From Epinephelus fuscoguttatus (lineage: Eukaryota; Chordata; Actinopteri; Perciformes; Serranidae): a stretch of DNA of 64,000 bases. This document shows, piece by piece, positions 12,075 through 38,421 of the stretch (position 1 is its first letter; every line of letters begins with the position of its first letter). Under the pieces are notes generated by a model. It saw only the letters and a program-made list of their open reading frames with translations. It ran no database searches and was not told where the DNA came from. Where the stretch lies: contig NC_064753.1 in NCBI RefSeq assembly GCF_011397635.1, positions 35,054,322 through 35,118,321 of the forward strand. The letters run 5' to 3'. The position numbers and the translations under genes were made by a program.

Positions 12075-12877
12075 AGCAAAAGAAATTGAAAACATAACTA
12101 CTTAAATACCTTAACACCATAAAATAGAGCCTAAAAGTCCAATAGCACTGACATAACACCTCTATGGCACAATGTCAACAACAATTAATATTCATTACAG
12201 GACTGTTACATCAGATTACCTGAGATTATCTTACCCGTCACTTAAAGTATCACGTCCCCACTGTCCTCACTGCTTACAGGATCAATTTCAATATTCTGCT
12301 GATCAATTATGAAGTCATTTTTAATCAAGTCCCTGCTTCGACATGGCCACACCAGTGTGTACCTTGTGTGTTCCCCACTTCCATGTCCCCAGTTTGTCTG
12401 TGTGTATATGTGTGTGTGAGTCTCATTCCTGTTCTGCTGCTAACCTGGACCCAGCCAACCAACACACATGCTGGCAATCAGCTCATCACCTCTCCTGGCT
12501 CCGGCTCACCACACCCCTGGCTACAATCAGATCATCAAGCCCACAGTGTATTAACAAAAGGATAGAGCTTTCCTTCTACTCATTGCAGTCTCAGTGGTAG
12601 ATACGCTCAGGACCCTAGTTACTCTGCTAGTAGATTTTACTTGTGCATTCCTTACTTCATCTAATGCTTGTTTGTTGCCTGTGCTCCAGGAGCTGCCTGC
12701 CTGTTTGCTCCCTTGTTCCCGCAGCTTCCTCTGGTGCCACACCAACCAGACACTCCCCCCTATCCTTCTTGTAACTCCCCAGTCACTCACTCACATTGGT
12801 CATCTCCTGCTTCAGTAGCTCCTGCAATAACCTGTTAAACTTCATCTGCCCTCTGGTTTGGTCTTCTGGGTGGTGCT
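12075..12877. other. Non-coding sequence without recognised feature
   Basis: Several overlapping short ORFs on both strands (12343-12600, 12551-12818) share no domain or splice support. Composition is slightly richer in C and T than the neighbours. Confidence 0.45.
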
Positions 12878-13020
12878 GGGAGAAGTTTACCTTCAGGGCT
12901 TTTTGCCAGAAAGCCCTTTCTTGGTTAGGCTGAGGAAAGGTTTTTGGTTTGAGTTCAAATGAAAATATTTCTTCCAGAAAGGGCCTTCTTGGCAAAGAGC
13001 CCTGAAGGCAAACTTCTCCC
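12878..13020. repeat. 143-bp inverted repeat (47-bp arms), hairpin-forming
   Basis: The left arm 12878-12924 starts GGGAGAAGTTTACCTTCAGG. The right arm 12974-13020 ends CCTGAAGGCAAACTTCTCCC and is its near-perfect inverse, with only a handful of mismatches. The loop is 49 bp. No target duplication or known terminal motif is visible. It could be a foldback element or a hairpin RNA source. Confidence 0.85.
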
Positions 13021-15670
13021 ATGTGTGTTTTGGGTCCACTTGCCAACAACTCCTAAAAAGCTTGGGTTCATGATCTCCAAACTCCATGCCATGCAGGGAT
13101 GATGAAGTCACCTGACCAAAGCTCGTTGGCTCATTTTCAAAAATTTAAAACCAACAGTAGCAAAGCTTTTGCAGTTTGGCATTCAGGATCTGGCATAGCC
13201 TTGCTGGGCTCGTCGGTCAGCAATGAGGACTGATGTGAAGTGTCTGAAATTCTGTTTGTAAAGACAGGCCTTTTGTTGATGTCTGGGTGTCTCTTTATTG
13301 ATTGAAATATGTCTCATTTATTTTGCTTTATTGACTCGTGAGGCACTCCATAAAGGTACTACATAAATAACCTTCACCACAACACAAATAAAGGTTGATT
13401 GATTGGTTCTCCTGGGATTTATTAAAGAAATCTAAGGCCAAGACACACTGTAAATTAAATAGGAAGGGGCATGGCATGGTTACACTGACAGAAAGCTCAC
13501 AGAATTTATTTTTCTTGTAGTGTTTGAGAGTTGATATGAGTCGTAGCCTATAACCTGAACTGACCTTGAAATAAACAACCAACTCTTTAGAATGATTCTG
13601 CAAAACTCTTTCAAACAGCATCATTTCTGCTTCTAAGAAAGGAGCTGACAAGCCGAACCATCCCCTCGCCCTCTGGGTCAAAAGGAGATCTGTGCTTCAC
13701 AATTCACTACCTCCAAAACATACAGAGACCGCCTAATGAGGAAAGTCATGGAACCAGAGACTGAAGACATAACACGAGGCCAAGTGACTGTTTTGTCATC
13801 ATAACAGCCTGACATACTTTTTCTGTTGCACAGTAAATATGGCTTTGTCACATCTTTTGAGAGTTTAAATAAATACCATGACGTTTGGGTTCTTCCAGTG
13901 CTTTTTCTGGTGTGGCAAGTCCTTCATTTTTTCTTTGTTTGCGCTGCTGCCAACTGAATAATACAGCTGTGTAAGAGATTTTTTTATTATAAAGGTGTTC
14001 TTGTTCTTTCTCTTTATTGATCACAATAAAGAAAGAGTAGATGTGTGGAAGGAAATACACCTAACTTACTTTGTTTGCAGAAACGAGTTGGGGTCATAAA
14101 TCTTTAACTTTAACTTGGTGATTGATCTGGTGACCTTGCTTTGATGGAAACAAAATTGATATTTTGTTCTCATACTTGTGCACACAAAACAAGGATTCAT
14201 CTGGAAAAAGATTTAAAAAATTAAATCAGATAGCAGTGATTATTGTGTGTATTGTTAAGGCATCTTGTTCTCTTGTATAACTAGTAGCAGGAGAGGCAAT
14301 GAAGTAATTTTGTTTGAATACAAACTGCTTAAAAAAATTATTGCTGTCTGAATTTGTAGTCTAATTGCATTACATTCTGTCACATCATGATATATTCATG
14401 TGATGCAACACTAAATAAAACTGAAAAACCTACAGCATTCACAAATGTACTATTAAATACCTCTCTCTGAGAACATCCCTATCTCCCAACGCCTTGCCTC
14501 TCTGCACCAACCAAATCTAATAAAGAAAACATTCTCCTTGGACTTCTGACACCAGACTGAAAAACCTCTCTCTTCGCCATGAAAAGAATATTGCTCCAGA
14601 TTCTCAGGTGCCTTTGATCAGCAAATCCAGTAACCGACCGGTCAGTCACGTCTTGTCTGATGTTGGCACTCTGTTTACCGACCAGATGCTCAGACTGGCA
14701 GCTCTGCTCTTTAAAGAGTGTTAATGTCTTTTTGAGGGGATTGGAGTCAGTGTAAATAACCCTATTACCCACACATGATATGAGCAGCGACCTGGCCCGA
14801 GTGTGACCCCGAGACACGTTAAATAAGCCCCCTGTGTGGATAGATGCACACAGGGGGCATGAATGCAGTTGTTTGTGCTTTGCAGATACAGTCTCATTCT
14901 GTTATAACCGGCTTCACAGCTGACTTTAGCCAAAAAGAAACACCTACAAAATCTTAATAACCACGGTAGGAGTAGTTTTGTTTTGATAATGCTGAGGTTC
15001 AATAACGCACAGATGACATAGTGACAATATCACACTGCAAGTCTCACTTGAAAGTGGCAGTTGAAAACAAAAAACAAAGACAGCCCCTCTAACCCGACTC
15101 AGTAGTTCTTCTTCTTCATGTGGTGTGTAGCCATTAGGTACAACTGGACAGGGTCCATAAAAGTGACTGAGAGGTGCTTTACCCCATGTTTGCTTCGCTG
15201 CGTAGACCCATATGTAGTAATGGTAAAGATCAATACCCAGCTGCTGTATCATCATTCACCCTTAGTCCATACTGTCTGTGGTCCAGCTAACTGGCCCCAT
15301 TTGACCATTATATTGTCATGTGTTATGAGTAACACAAGGGGTGCTTGGCAACAAATGTTGGCAGGATGTTTGAAGAATGACCCATGTAGGCCACGGTCTG
15401 CTGCACACTGAAAACAGCCATTACCACTGACAAGCAGCACCTATCTTGCTCATTAAGCGTTGAGCCTCTCAACTGCAGTTGAAGTAATAACACTGAAGTT
15501 TGCGGCTCGGCCAAATGTTCTTTTTTCTTTTTTGGTGTAAGGATTGTTGCATGAATGCATCAGTTAAGCTGATCAAATGAGTGGTGTGACTGGTTACATA
15601 AAGTAATATGATCATCTCTTGTGGGCTAATAATTGTGTGTGTTCTGTATTATTTATGGAAAAGAGAACTA
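13021..15670. other. Non-coding sequence without recognised feature
   Basis: About 2.6 kb with no exon, RNA gene or bounded repeat that I can support. The longest ORFs (13328-13681 and 14479-14817, minus) show no domain. Confidence 0.5.
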
Positions 15671-15672
15671 AA

Positions 15673-16390
15673 CGCTCAGTGGCCACTTTATTAGGTACAC
15701 CTATCTGGTACCCATTGTACTCAGAACTGGTTTAATTCTTCGTGGGTTTGATTCAACAAGGTGCTGGAAACATTCCTCAGAGATTTTGGTTCATACTGAC
15801 ATGATAGCATCACACAGTTGCTGCAGATTTGTCTGCACAACACTGATGCAAATCTCCCGTTCCACTACATCCCAAAGGTGCTCTATTGAATTGAGATCTG
15901 GTGACTGTGGAGGCCATTGGAGTACAGTGAAGTCATTATCATGTTCAAGAAACCAGTTTGAGATGATTTGAGCTTTGTGACATGGTGCGTTATCCTGCTG
16001 GAAGTAGCCATCAGAAGATGGGTACACTGTGGTCATAAAGGGATGGACACGGTCAGCAACAATACTCAGGTAGGCTGTGGTGTTTAAACCATGCTCAGTT
16101 GGTACTAAGGGGCCCAAAGTGTGCCAAGAAAATATCCCCCACACCATTACACCACCACCGCCAGCCTGAACCGTTGATACAAGGCAGAATGGATCCATGC
16201 TTTCATGTTGTTTACGCCAAATTCTGACCCTACCATCTGAATGTGGCAGCAGAAATCCAGACTCATCAGACCAGGCAACGTTTTTCCAAACTTCTATTGT
16301 CCAGTTTTGGTGAGCCCGTGCTAATTGCAGCCTCAGTTTCCTGTTCTTAGCTGACAAGAGCGATCCATACCCAATATAAAGTAGCAAGAA
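15673..16390 (-). mobile_element. Tc1/mariner-type transposon fragment
   Basis: One terminus is present, with CAGTGGCCACTTTATTAGGT at 15677-15696, a characteristic Tc1-like end in fish (recall). It is followed on the minus strand by the C-terminal two-thirds of a transposase. The other terminus and the N-terminal DNA-binding part are missing beyond about 16390. Confidence 0.8.
15791..16387 (-). pseudogene. Tc1-like transposase, N-terminally truncated
   Basis: 198 residues of a family usually about 340 long. The DDE catalytic domain is intact by eye: first Asp in AWSDESGFLLP, second in YFQQDNAPCHK, and the final acidic residue in SPDLNSIEHLWD. Spacing of the last two is near 34 residues, as in Tc1. 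The GGGGVMVWGIFSW block is also typical. The helix-turn-helix DNA-binding domains are missing, so it cannot bind its ends. The methionine at the ORF start is only the first ATG in the surviving fragment. It is a dead copy in intergenic DNA. Confidence 0.9.
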
Positions 16391-16523
16391 ATTTTATCAC
16401 TCATCATTCTTCACCCACAACCATGGGTAGATTATGAGACAGTGACCTTCTGGGCACAGATATGCAAAAAGCCCCACCACCTTTCCTACACAGGAGCAAG
16501 ACACACAGACTTTGTAGTCGTTA

Positions 16524-16762
16524 TGCATCTTTTTTGTCATTTTGTGTCTCCTGGTGGTTGTTTGAGCTAATTTTGTGTCTTTTTATGCTGCTGTTTTGAG
16601 TCTCTCTGTACTCATTTTGTGTCTCTGTGAGGTCATTTTGTGTCACTTTGTGGTTGTTTTGGTCCTTTCTGTAATTATTTCGTGTCTCTTTGCAGTTCCT
16701 TTGCAACTCCATGTGGTCATTTTGTGTTTCCCTGTGGTCATTTTGAGTCTCCCTCGTCAGTA
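16524..16762 (-). repeat. Degenerate 21-bp minisatellite
   Basis: The plus strand repeats variants of TCATTTTGTGTCTCTNTGTGG about 11 times. On the minus strand it reads as a seven-residue repeat (ETQNDHR, ETQNDHM, ELQRNCK, ETRNNYR, KDQNNHK, VTQNDLT, ETQNEYR). The unit being a multiple of 3 keeps the frame open for 115 codons (16521-16868), but nothing else supports a gene. Confidence 0.88.
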
Positions 16763-16869
16763 TGTTCTCATTTGACATTTGACATTTTGCAAGTAAAGGC
16801 CAGGCGGCCCTCTGACACTTTAGGCCCCTGAGCCTGTGCCTGGTGGGCCTGTTTAGTAATCCACCCATG

Positions 16870-18305
16870 CCTTAAACCTTGATTAAATGGCATTATATAC
16901 TGTGACTACAGCCTGTATACAACAACCATTTGTCATAGCAATGTAAAGCTAAAAATCCTGTTTTCCATAGCTTATAAAACACAAAGCCTATCATGCCCAA
17001 AACCAAATTTACATCCGATATACTACCGCACTCTGCATCCAGAAACATGGTGGTAGATCATATGCAAAGACTGGAAGTGTCTCCTCCAACACGGCTGTTA
17101 TAATTTCACCCATGTGAGTAAGCGCTAGGCTTTGCAATACAAATTACATTTGCCTAGAGATCCCAACAAAGCACACACATGAAGGCAGTTGTTTTGCATG
17201 TTAGTGGTGTTGCCATCTACCAGATGGTGGTTTGACTTTAAATTCTTTGATTCACATGCAAACAACAACCCCCCGAGCCTTCCACAACTCAGAAACAGAG
17301 AACAACCCATCACCATGCAAATAGACCATTCTAGAGACTTGAAGCCCTTCAATATCTCGTGTTGACAATTTCCTGGGATTTTAATCATTTCAAGAGAAGT
17401 TAAAGCTGCCATTTCCTCCTTGTGTGTCTTCTTTGTACGAAGCAACCAAGTACTGGAATCAAGACAGTATTCGTTTTAATGTCTGCTTGAGGAGAAATGA
17501 TGAGATGTTAGTGTAAGTGCTAAAATATACATATGAAAACATCTATCTCAAGGATCATATTCTCTTTGCGCAGTGCATATTTTGCTTTGAAGAGAAACAA
17601 TTTGAATTGCTGTTCTTCCATTGATTACAGGTGTACTGTAAGTGTTACAGGAAGCTAGAAAAGCCAGAATAGAGTGAATTAACCCATGATTCAAATCTCT
17701 TAAATGACTGTATGGTGTCTGGAGCTGATCTGTCCACTTAAAAAGGCCTTCTGATAAAAGGTAGTGCATTAAATTTCATTCCTGCAGTAACCCGCCTCTC
17801 TGTTTCACCAGGAACTAAATATGCTAGCAAAGAAATTTGCTCTCTGGGCCAGTCACATTTCACGTAACCTCCATTGAGGTCTCCTTTTTCCCCCCTCCAC
17901 GAGAACGAGAGAAAGGATTGGGTTGTTTAGGCCGATGTAGAAATTATGTAAGAAAGGGCACATTTAACAAGATCACAGGGTTCAGATATCTCTGCCACAA
18001 AGGTACCATGGTGGGGAGCCGGAGGGTGAGGGGTCAGGTAAGCAGAAAGATAATGGCCAACAGCTGTGAATGGGGACATGAGGAGAGGTGAGCAGGTGGG
18101 AAACGAAGGGGCAGAGCAAAGGGGATGTTAATGTGGGAAAGAAGGTTGTTCCCTCTCGAGGACAGAAAAGCATTCCTCCTGCCGCTGAAGGTTATCAGGT
18201 TGCAGGCTGAGAGAGGCCTAGAGAAGGCAATGTTTCAAGAACAATTGTTTTTAACCATGCGAGGGGCAAGGCTCTGGGGATGTCAACCGGTTGGTGCTTC
18301 ACTTT
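16870..18305. other. Non-coding sequence without recognised feature
   Basis: No bounded repeat or exon was seen. ORFs at 17125-17445 and 17837-18091 lack domains. Confidence 0.5.
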
Positions 18306-18309
18306 GATC

Positions 18310-18720
18310 TAACCATTGGGTGGACTGCCATATCATTTTATACAGACATTCATGTTCCACAGAGGATGAATGTGAGTGACTTTGGTGGTACCCTCACTTT
18401 TCCTCTAGCACCACCATGAGGTTCGCATTTGTGGTTTTGGATCCAAAACTTTAACGACTATTGGATAGATTGCCTCTGAAATTACAGACATTCACAGGGG
18501 TAATTCAGACTTTTCATCTAACTCTATTATGAGGTCAAAACCTCAATTTGTCCAGTTCTTTATTTAATGACTGCTCTTACAAAACGAATGTAATTGCAGC
18601 CTGTGCTGTACTTTATGTACTAATAAGTTAATATTAGCATGCTAACATATTATACTAAGATGGTCAACATAGTTAATGTTATCTACTGAGCAAGATTATG
18701 CAAAAAGCATGTTGGCTGAT
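18310..18720 (+). repeat. Percomorph dispersed repeat (CACCACCATGAGGTTCGCAT type)
   Basis: A sequence of words, ATTGGGTGGACTGCCATATC, ACAGACATTCATGTTCCACA, CTAGCACCACCATGAGGTT, CAACCTCAATTTGTCCA-like and TTAGCATGCTAACATATTA, follows the order of a very abundant percomorph repeat that describes itself by GCTAACATGCTAA motifs (recall). It is degraded and non-coding. Confidence 0.65.
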
Positions 18721-18830
18721 CCTGATGTTTCATTTTAAAGCCAATATCCGCTTATGCTGATGACGTGCCGTTATTTTTGTGCATCCCTAATTATTATTAT
18801 TGGGCATGCACTCACATTAACACCCACTTA

Positions 18831-19240
18831 CTGACATGATAGCATCACGCAGTTACTGCAGATTTGTCGGCTGCACTTCCATGATGGATACTGGATTAAG
18901 ATCTGGTGACTGCTGGAAGTAGCCATCAGAAAATGGGTACACTGTGGTCATAAAGGGATGGACACGGTCAGCAACAATACTCAGGTAGGCTGTGGTGTTT
19001 AAACCATGCTCAGTTGGGACTAAGGGGCCCAAAGTGTGCCAAGAAAATCTCCCCCACACCATTACACCACCACCAGCCTGAACCATTGATACAAGGCAGG
19101 ATGGATCCATGCTTTCATGTTGTTTACACCAAATTCTGACCCTACCACCTGAATGTGGCAGCAGGAATTGAGACTCATCAGACCAGGCAACGTTTTTCCA
19201 ATCTTCTGTTTTAAGTTTAGAAACTTGCAGCCTGAGCTCC
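18831..19240 (-). pseudogene. Second Tc1-like transposase fragment with internal deletion
   Basis: The minus-strand reading shares MDPSCLVSMVQAGGGVMVWG, then HTLGPLVPTEHGLNTTAYLS and the following block with the copy at 15791-16387. At GYFQQ it jumps straight to SPDLNP: 30 residues carrying the second catalytic Asp are gone. Further frameshifts lie upstream, and the downstream (C-terminal) part is scrambled. Both transposon ends are absent. It is clearly inactive. Confidence 0.88.
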
Positions 19241-20918
19241 GGTCAAGCACTGAATTAATCAGTAAAGAACCTTTTTATTTAACAGATTTGAGTGAGTCAG
19301 TAAACTGAAAAGCACTGCTTTGCCCATCATATTGGACTGTCGGATAAACATCCTTGTTTTCTGAATCCATGCCCTTTTTGCTGTGAGGTGACGGCGCTCA
19401 CACTGAGCAGTCATGCCACCCGCTTATAATCCAATACAAACAGAAACACAATCAAACTGAAGCTGGCCGTATTAAAACATGTTAAGCCCAAACATTAAAA
19501 AGTGAGACACTACTGTAAATCCTTTCATGTAAAATCCAATCATAAGCCAAGATTGTTTGAATACTGTATAACTGAGATCACATCTAACCACAGAGGGTCA
19601 GTAACGGGAAAACATGCACAGTATTTGAAGCTTTAGATTTACTCTGATCGCAGCATCAAGATTGCATCGACTGTGCTGTTACATAAACATGAAAAACAAG
19701 ATGTAATCTAATTTGTCCTGCCGGCTTTCACAGTCTTTCACTTTCTTTATAAGGAACAAAACAGCAGGTCACTCCAACATTACGCTTCAATTACAGTGGA
19801 TCACTTATTCAGCATCAATGGTTGCTTCATGAGGAGACCACGACCCACATATTGAGTACTCACATCTTGAAAAGTGTTTTGGGTAAGTTTTCCTCTGAAA
19901 CTCTTTTTAACAAATCTTATATGCAGGAAACACCTCTCATTTACAAAAATATAACCTGCTCCAACCCTTGTTAAAGTGTTATTGTTACTTAATTTGTCTC
20001 CTTCATACAGCAGCTGCATAAGGATTTTTATTTGATAAGAATCTGTTTACATTTATCAAGTGATAACTGTGAGAAAAAAAAACTGACCCTTTAATCCACA
20101 ACATCAACATTTGCACACTCATAATAACCTTATATTTATTGACTCTAATGACTTAAGGGACCACAGAGCCTCTGCCTAATATTTTTCTTGCCTGACATTT
20201 CGCAAGGCCAAAAGAAAACTATTCTAAATGAAATGGACTTAACTCTTCAACCAAAAACATCAGTTTATCTGATTGAAAATCAATCCTTTATGATTATCTG
20301 GCCAGCGTGTCACGGTCAGCCCCCAGGAACACTCTCAAGAGCTTCACTTTCAGTTCCTCCCCCGACGGGTAGGTTTCCATATTACCAGCCGTTAATTATT
20401 CATCTATGCTCGCTTAGCGCCTCAGTTGGAATATAAAGCAAATCCTTTGGACCAATGATACAGAATAGCGCGACGACCTCTCTGCTGAACCCTCCTGCAT
20501 TGTCCATTTGTCTCCCACTGCTGGTACGAGTGAAATTGGAGCCGAGGTGGAAATTATTTCTTGATGTGTAAAACTTGTCTTTCGCACAGCACAGGCCGAT
20601 AAACAGCCAGCGCGGCGGCGTGTGTGTGCAGTGCTGGAAGAGCTAGGTACAGTCCCTTTTGTATTGTGCAAAATGATATCTCTGCAGTGTAACCGTCTCT
20701 ATTACAGGGGGAAGAGATTGTCTTACCCTCTGGATTTGCTTCACGGAACACGACAAATGAGCTTCAGCTGCTCGCTATGGACTCATAGTGCCCATGCCTA
20801 TCTATGTGACAGAGGTAAGCTATGAGACAAGAACTCTAAAACCGCCTGATAATCATTACTACAGATTAAAAATGAAACCAATGACCTTTGAGAGGTTTCT
20901 AAATCTGCTCTGGATCAG
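19241..20918. other. Non-coding interval downstream of tdrd3
   Basis: No exon or bounded repeat was recognised. The segment 20300-20720 is somewhat more GC-rich with several overlapping ORFs on both strands, none with a domain. Confidence 0.45.
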
Positions 20919-21592
20919 TTTATTCAGCATAATTAAAAATAAAACACATTAAAACAACAAATCGGCTACATACTATAATAATTGTTTATTTTAAGCATCC
21001 ATTTAACAAATCTTCACAACATATACAGTAGATATGTCCTTAACAAAAATCAACAGGTGCCCATGTCAGTATTTCTTTTATTTTTGCATTATGTCCAAGC
21101 CCTTTGAAAAGTTCGGTATGTCCTGGCGATGTGTGGACACTTAAAAATTCAGGAAGCACTCTGGATTGTTGCAGAAAGTGACATAATCTCTGTCGTGGAA
21201 GGATGTGGGACGAGCACACAGATGGGCGAAGAGAAAGAAAAATATTAAATACATTTACAAAATTAACCTTGCATTTCTGGGCGTCTTGTAAGATCACAAC
21301 CGCTGCAGACATTGTTCACATTCTTCTACACAATGCATTGTATACAATTACACAAGGTAAATCTCTACATATAAATTTGAGCTGTGGTTGGCAAACATTT
21401 TTTAATACATAGGTAATTATGCAACAGATTAGGTTACAAAAATGCCTACATATTCCAGAATTCCACCATGATGAAAAGTGTTATGGATACAAATTTTCCG
21501 TGTAAAAATATTAACAATGTTCACACATTGTTCACACAACCACTGGGCAAAAAAATCAGATTTTTTTACCTGCCAGTGTAAACGCAGACACA
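20919..21592 (-). other. tdrd3: tdrd3 3' UTR with candidate polyadenylation signals
   Basis: Downstream of the TGA the sequence is AT-rich and non-coding. AATAAA on the minus strand occurs at 21082-21077, 20990-20985 and 20924-20919. Any of these could define the transcript end, and the two distal ones lie close together. No 3' splice site or conserved ORF follows. The 3' limit is inferred from the signals only. Confidence 0.6.
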
Positions 21593-36855
<15,263 letters not shown>

Positions 36856-37100
36856 TTTCGTCCAGACTGTTGATGCGTGAATAAACACACCGATAGCTTT
36901 AGAAGGAGCACACTTGAATAACGACTATCTGATTCTGTGATACATGTTATCCTCCTGACAATGATCGAGCTCGCTAATGTGAGTATTGAGGTATTGAACG
37001 ACCCTACGTAACATGCGTCACCAAACGAGACGCTTTCTACAAGTATGAGGTGCCGTGAGGGTCAAAATACTTTTTCGAGTTTTACGGAGATTTTAAAATT
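36856..37100 (-). promoter_or_regulatory. tdrd3: tdrd3 5' leader and probable promoter
   Basis: Immediately upstream of the start codon on the minus strand. There is no TATA box or clear CCAAT pair. The sequence contains several CpGs and a TACGTAA/TGCGTCA cluster at about 37005-37022 that resembles CRE or bZIP half-sites. The transcription start cannot be located from sequence alone. The first intron (35864-36817) and this leader share CpG-containing GCTAGC/GCTAAC words with the diaph3 leader. Confidence 0.4.
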
Positions 37101-37978
37101 TTCAGTAGACAGGACTACAGACATGGCGGATTAAATGAGTTGAATATGAAATTGTACTTGCATCTGTATGAAGCTATACAAAGACTTCATATTTTATATC
37201 CTAATTTCCTCTTAATGTTCAGTTTTTGTTGCTGGGCTCAATCACAGTTCAAATCTGGCAACCCAGCAAAGTAATTTGACCACCAAAATGATTTGAATTC
37301 TTCCCTTTGGGAGGATATAGAAATATATTGCATGTTTCAAAAATTAACTAATGCCTATAGAATTTACAAACTAAAATTCCCTTTATCCTAATAAAATACT
37401 TTTTTATCTAACAAATCCAACCATGCATGCATCATTTGTTAAGCACTTAACACATGCTTAACAAAGGCCTATAAAGGTTTTTTTTTGCCTGTTTGTTTAT
37501 TTGTTTGTTTGTGTTCTAATCTTCACTACATGTAAAGTATGACTCTGGAACTGTTATACTATATATGTTACAAATATCAGAGATCAGAATCAACACTAGC
37601 AAACCAGTTATTGTCCAAACACTGTCATATACCATTATATTATCTTATACATTTATGGTTCAATTTTATACATACAAATTCACAAGAAAAGAATCTAAGT
37701 GCATGTTGGACTTAGCTGACAACATGGAAGATAAACCAATACTTTGGCATCTAGGGGAAACTCTGACAAAGGACAAAATGGATTACGTTTGTGTAGAATC
37801 TGTAAACCATCATCTTAAATGTTTCTACCTTTCTTTGTGTCTACAGAGAGTTTCACTGTTCACCAAAAATGCATTATGTGTAAGCCTATGTGTGTCGGCA
37901 AAGCTCCTAAGGAAAATTTGGCTTTGGAATGGTACTGACCAGTGAATTTGGGTGTGTGTTTTGGAAAAGGTGGAAATA

Positions 37979-38421
37979 CGATAAGTCTAAAAATACTCCA
38001 TTACAAGTAAAATTCCTGAAAATGTTAACTGAATAAAAGAACATAAATCCTATTAGTAAAAGTATCAAAAGTAAAGACACTCATTGTGCAGAACAGCTCT
38101 TTTAACAGTGTTATATTACTATAGAATATTATATTATTCCATTTTTAGCAGTTACAAATACATGTAAGAGCATTTTAATGTTGCAGTTGCCAATTTCAGG
38201 TACTTTGTATACTACCTGGTGTATTAGTAGGATAGTAGGGGGTTTCTTTATGTGAAAAGTAGTACTAAATAAATGTAGTGGAGTAAAAAGTATAACATTT
38301 CCCTCTCAGTTGTAGGAGAAGTAGACAGTAGCAGAATAGAAATACTCAAGTTGGCTACAAGTATGTCAAAATTGTAGTACAGCAGGTTTACTTAAGTGAA
38401 CATAGTTACATTCCACCACTG
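37979..38421 (-). mobile_element. hAT-like MITE with CAGTGGTGGAATGTAACTA end
   Basis: On the minus strand it starts CAGTGGTGGAATGTAACTAT at 38421 and continues with CTTGAGTATTTCTATTCTG and TACTTTTTACTCCACTAC. This is a familiar teleost element rich in AAGTA/TACTT words (recall). The far end is diffuse, at about 37979. It is non-coding. Confidence 0.65.
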
